Origin: UBA6624 sp964343345 [NCBI: uncultured bacterium]
Lineage (GTDB): Bacteria; UBP7; UBA6624
DNA: 7,671 nt
Direction: 5' to 3'
Assembly (NCBI GenBank): GCA_964343345.1
Contig: CAYFJE010000054.1
Location: 1-7,671, forward strand
The notes beneath the pieces are model-generated. The model was given only the letters and a program-made list of their open reading frames with translations, was not told the DNA's origin and did not search any database. Position numbers and translations under genes: made by a program. How positions within the stretch are numbered: the first letter of the stretch is position 1; every line of letters starts with the position of its first letter. Shown in pieces: positions 5,493 through 7,671 of the stretch.

Positions 5493-6701
5493 TTAAGGAT
5501 GTTCTATTTGAGGCCAATAACCCTTAATACTAAAAAGTGTTGAATGATCTGGCCTATGACAAGAATAACAAACATCAAAACTTGCAACGAGAGTGTTCTT
5601 TGATGGCTTAATAGAATGTTGAATAGGGTCTCCAATATGACAAGATACACAACCCACATTGACATAGGAATAAGAAAGTTCTTTTGAGTCCCAGTTAGTA
5701 ACATGACAACCAACACAATCGGGGCGAAGTGTCACGTCTCTATCAACAAGAGTGCTCCAAGCATGGGCATGCTTTGAATTTTTCCAAACATCATAAGAAT
5801 CCTGATGACAATTCATACAAAATTCAGAATTTAGACTTTCCTGCTTATCTACAGGAATCTTGTCTTTAAAGCCTTCTTTACGAACTGAAGCTATCATTTC
5901 AACAACTAAATTATCGTCTTTCCATTTAGAGCCCATATATATTCTCTCAAAATCCATAGATGGTAAAACTAATGATCCAATCTCTTGGCCAAAAGGTAAT
6001 ATTGGAGGAGACCAGATGTGAGAAAAAATACCTCTATCCTCATCAGAATCTCCGATTAAATACATGTTTGAATTATTGATTTGACTTATATATTCTGCAA
6101 GCATTTGATTTGACTCAATAGAGCAATCACTAATTAAAATATGTATATTTTCAGAGGCTGCAAAATGATCTTTTGAGTCTTTAAAATTTTTAAAATCTAA
6201 ACAAAGATTGTTTTCTTTAGGTATATAAGTAAATCTTGCCTGCTTTTGATCATTTTCAAAACTAATAACCGTACTTTGCAATTTTTTGTCCTCGGGCCAA
6301 AAACCAGTTGCAAAATCCCAAGGACCTTCTGCAATAATGTCATATTTCATATGTTCCTCAAAAAAACTACGCATGATTTCTTCTGTAACTTCTGGAACCG
6401 GATCTTTATGGTCTTCATCATGAGCCCAGTTTCCAAGATCAACCCATATTGAATTTTGATATTCGCTCTTGACAGAAGCTATTCTTGGCAAACCTCCAGC
6501 CATATCTTCTGAGCATCCACAAATATCTATGAAACCTTTAAGATCTTTCGTGAAGAATATTCTTGTTTCATCTTTTTTCATGCTTTCTACAGACGAGTTG
6601 CCTGCAGAAGGTTCTTGAAATATGTCGTACTGAGATGAGTCAGATGTCTGACAACCAGAAAAAAGAAAGAAAATAAAGAAACTTAAAAACTTAAATCTCA
6701 T
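5493..6701 (-). CDS. Tetraheme c-type cytochrome lipoprotein with UshA-like N-terminal domain
   Basis: A 402-residue exported protein. The N-terminus (MRFKF then a Phe-rich core) ends in FLFSGCQTS with Cys17 as the likely lipidated residue, so it should be a lipoprotein; Gln at +2 would fit outer-membrane sorting under the E. coli rule. Residues about 47-260 form a globular domain with FIDICGCSEDMAGGLPR (57-73) and WVDLGNW, resembling the N-terminal part of calcineurin-like/UshA-like phosphoesterase proteins, but the usual metal ligand set (DxH, GDxxD, NHE) is not visible. The C-terminal part is a cytochrome c554-like domain with four CxxCH heme sites: CMNCH (295-299), CVGCH (329-333), CVSCH (351-355) and CYSCH (378-382). 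Extra His (HAHAW at 311-315; H363) could be distal ligands. It probably transfers electrons outside the cytoplasmic membrane; partner and substrate are unknown. ATG at 6701 is chosen over TTG at 6704: it overlaps the thiolase stop (TGATG) and has GAGG 4 bases upstream. Confidence 0.88.
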   Translation of the reverse strand: MRFKFLSFFIFFLFSGCQTSDSSQYDIFQEPSAGNSSVESMKKDETRIFFTKDLKGFIDICGCSEDMAGGLPRIASVKSEYQNSIWVDLGNWAHDEDHKDPVPEVTEEIMRSFFEEHMKYDIIAEGPWDFATGFWPEDKKLQSTVISFENDQKQARFTYIPKENNLCLDFKNFKDSKDHFAASENIHILISDCSIESNQMLAEYISQINNSNMYLIGDSDEDRGIFSHIWSPPILPFGQEIGSLVLPSMDFERIYMGSKWKDDNLVVEMIASVRKEGFKDKIPVDKQESLNSEFCMNCHQDSYDVWKNSKHAHAWSTLVDRDVTLRPDCVGCHVTNWDSKELSYSYVNVGCVSCHIGDPIQHSIKPSKNTLVASFDVCYSCHRPDHSTLFSIKGYWPQIEHP

Positions 6702-7671
6702 CAAACCTCAACAATCAAAGAAATTCCCTGGCCACCACCAATACACATTGAAACAAGACCTAAACCTCCGCCGTCAAGAATTTTTAATTGTCTTAAACAT
6801 GTTAAGGTCAATCTTGAACCTGTAGCTCCCAAAGGATGTCCAATTGCAGTTGCTCCGCCCCAAGAATTTGTTATATCTCTATTTAGTTTTAAACCTTTTT
6901 CTACTGCAATATACTGAGGAACAAAAGCTTCATTTATCTCTACTCTTTTCAAGTCTTTTACAGTACATCCTGCAGCACTCAAAGCCTTTTCACTGCTTGG
7001 CACAGGGCCATAACCCATCCTGTCAGGATCAACTCCTGCATGCCCCCAAGAAACTAAAGTTCCCATGATTTCTAGATTTCTTTTTTTTGCTTCTTCTTCT
7101 GTCGTCATCACAAGAGCACAAGCCCCATCAACAACACCACTTGCAGTCCCTGCAGTAACAGTACCATTTTCTTTGAAAACAGACTTCAACCTGGCAAGAG
7201 ACTCAAGGTTTGTATTTCCTTTTGGATGCTCATCATTTTCGACTAATTTGGCATATTTACCTTTTCCGACTTCTATAGGCTCTATCTCATTTTTAAAATA
7301 ACCCTTTCCTAAAGCATCCTGATATCTTTGCTGTGTAAGAACAGCAAAATCCTCACATTCCTCTCTAGATATAGAAAAATCTTCTGCAAGGTTTTCTGCA
7401 GTTATTGCCATAGGCAATTTACAGTAATCGTCAGTTAAACTATCCCATAAGAAATCCCTTAACTCTAAAGAGCCCCATTTTTGACCAGATCTAATTCCAT
7501 GAGTATAGTGAAACGCTCTGCTCATTGATTCAGTTCCTCCAACCAAAACGACATTAGCATCTCCTCTCTCTAACAAATAAGCTCCTTGAACAATTGATTC
7601 AGCCCCAGAACCACACAAACGATTAACTGTAAGTGCAGGTTTTTCTATAGGAATTCCTGAATTTAATGCAA
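6701..7671 (-). CDS. 3-ketoacyl-CoA thiolase / acetyl-CoA acyltransferase (N-terminus cut off by window edge)
   Basis: Thiolases cleave 3-ketoacyl-CoA with CoA (last step of beta-oxidation) or run in reverse to condense two acetyl-CoA. The 322 visible residues lack about 70 N-terminal ones, since the family has about 390-400. The frame is open to the right edge. Numbering from the first whole codon at 7669, the nucleophile Cys19 lies in TVNRLCGSG (14-22). GGTESMS follows, then GTVTAGTASGVVDGA, NEAF (246-249), GHPLG with the catalytic His278, and CIGGGQG with the second catalytic Cys309. All key residues are present, so it should be active. From memory it resembles the mitochondrial ACAA2 type closely (for example SLTD, PMAxTAENLA, ISREEC, GYFxxEIxPIEV), which favours a degradative 3-ketoacyl-CoA thiolase over a PHB-type acetoacetyl-CoA thiolase, though chain length cannot be read from sequence. 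A TTG at 7618 is not a start; it encodes the Leu before the active Cys. The stop overlaps the cytochrome ATG. Confidence 0.95.
   Translation of the reverse strand, partial: ALNSGIPIEKPALTVNRLCGSGAESIVQGAYLLERGDANVVLVGGTESMSRAFHYTHGIRSGQKWGSLELRDFLWDSLTDDYCKLPMAITAENLAEDFSISREECEDFAVLTQQRYQDALGKGYFKNEIEPIEVGKGKYAKLVENDEHPKGNTNLESLARLKSVFKENGTVTAGTASGVVDGACALVMTTEEEAKKRNLEIMGTLVSWGHAGVDPDRMGYGPVPSSEKALSAAGCTVKDLKRVEINEAFVPQYIAVEKGLKLNRDITNSWGGATAIGHPLGATGSRLTLTCLRQLKILDGGGLGLVSMCIGGGQGISLIVEV
6706..6709 (-). promoter_or_regulatory. Ribosome binding site of the cytochrome gene, inside the thiolase
   Basis: GAGG on the minus strand, 4 bases before the ATG at 6701 and within the last thiolase codons. 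Together with the TGATG stop-start overlap it points to coupled translation. Confidence 0.6.

Larger units (their letters stand above)
1..7671 (-). other. Probable single co-transcribed gene block
   Basis: All nine genes are co-directional. Going downstream, the joints are: 1-base overlap (thiolase/cytochrome), 26-base gap, 3-base gap (rpsB/tsf), 26- or 50-base overlap (tsf/pyrH), 1-base overlap (pyrH/frr), 12-base gap (frr/uppS), 8-base overlap (uppS/cdsA) and 2-base gap (cdsA/rseP). I found no stem-loop plus T-run at any joint and no convincing promoter in the gaps. Internal promoters inside coding sequence, for example in the cytochrome gene ahead of rpsB, cannot be excluded. Confidence 0.65.

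Noticed and set aside
5467-5510. A possible -10 box (TAGAAT) just before rpsB on the minus strand
   Set aside because: It touches the ribosome binding site, so the transcript would be almost leaderless, and no good -35 hexamer lies about 17 bases upstream.
5504-5716. A 70-codon minus-strand frame within the cytochrome gene
   Set aside because: It is the other frame of the heme-binding region; the CxxCH motifs occur only in the main frame.
6246-7301. Three plus-strand open frames of 68 to 78 codons
   Set aside because: They are antisense to the cytochrome and thiolase genes, show no domain features, and have no clear ribosome binding sites.
7616-7671. TTG at 7618 as a start codon for the thiolase
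   Set aside because: The frame continues upstream to the edge and encodes PALTVNRL, the conserved lead-in to the active-site Cys, so the gene begins outside the window.

Overview
The window is a tightly packed, AT-rich bacterial gene block. All nine supported genes are read from the minus strand, so transcription runs from the right end (7671) to the left end (1). No gap between genes exceeds about 26 bases. I see no terminator, RNA gene, mobile element, repeat array or CRISPR. The first gene (thiolase) lacks its N-terminus and the last gene (rseP) lacks its C-terminus, because both run off the window.

In transcription order the genes are: a 3-ketoacyl/acetyl-CoA thiolase (partial); a tetraheme c-type cytochrome lipoprotein; rpsB (ribosomal protein uS2); tsf (EF-Ts); pyrH (UMP kinase); frr (ribosome recycling factor); uppS (undecaprenyl diphosphate synthase); cdsA (CDP-diglyceride synthetase); and rseP (site-2 intramembrane metalloprotease, partial). 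From rpsB to rseP this is the classical bacterial translation and envelope cluster. It joins ribosome assembly and recycling and pyrimidine nucleotide supply to the lipid carrier for the cell wall, phospholipid precursor synthesis and envelope-stress proteolysis. In many bacteria dxr sits among frr, uppS, cdsA and rseP. Here it is absent: cdsA and rseP are 2 bases apart.

The less usual part is upstream. The thiolase stop overlaps the cytochrome start (TGATG), and the cytochrome gene ends only 26 bases before rpsB. A respiratory or redox lipoprotein and an acyl-CoA enzyme therefore appear to be in the same transcription unit as the translation genes.

The gene order, the lipoprotein signal, the multiheme cytochrome and the RseP-type protease suggest a Gram-negative bacterium with c-type cytochrome maturation. 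The cytochrome family, as I remember it, is common in deltaproteobacterial-type lineages, Planctomycetota and Acidobacteriota. I cannot place the organism more closely. Several housekeeping proteins (frr domain II, uS2, the PyrH N-terminus, RseP PDZ regions) look divergent, which fits a deep or fast-evolving lineage. I do not see evidence for an entirely new biological system. The most interesting points are the cytochrome's place in the operon and its two-part architecture.
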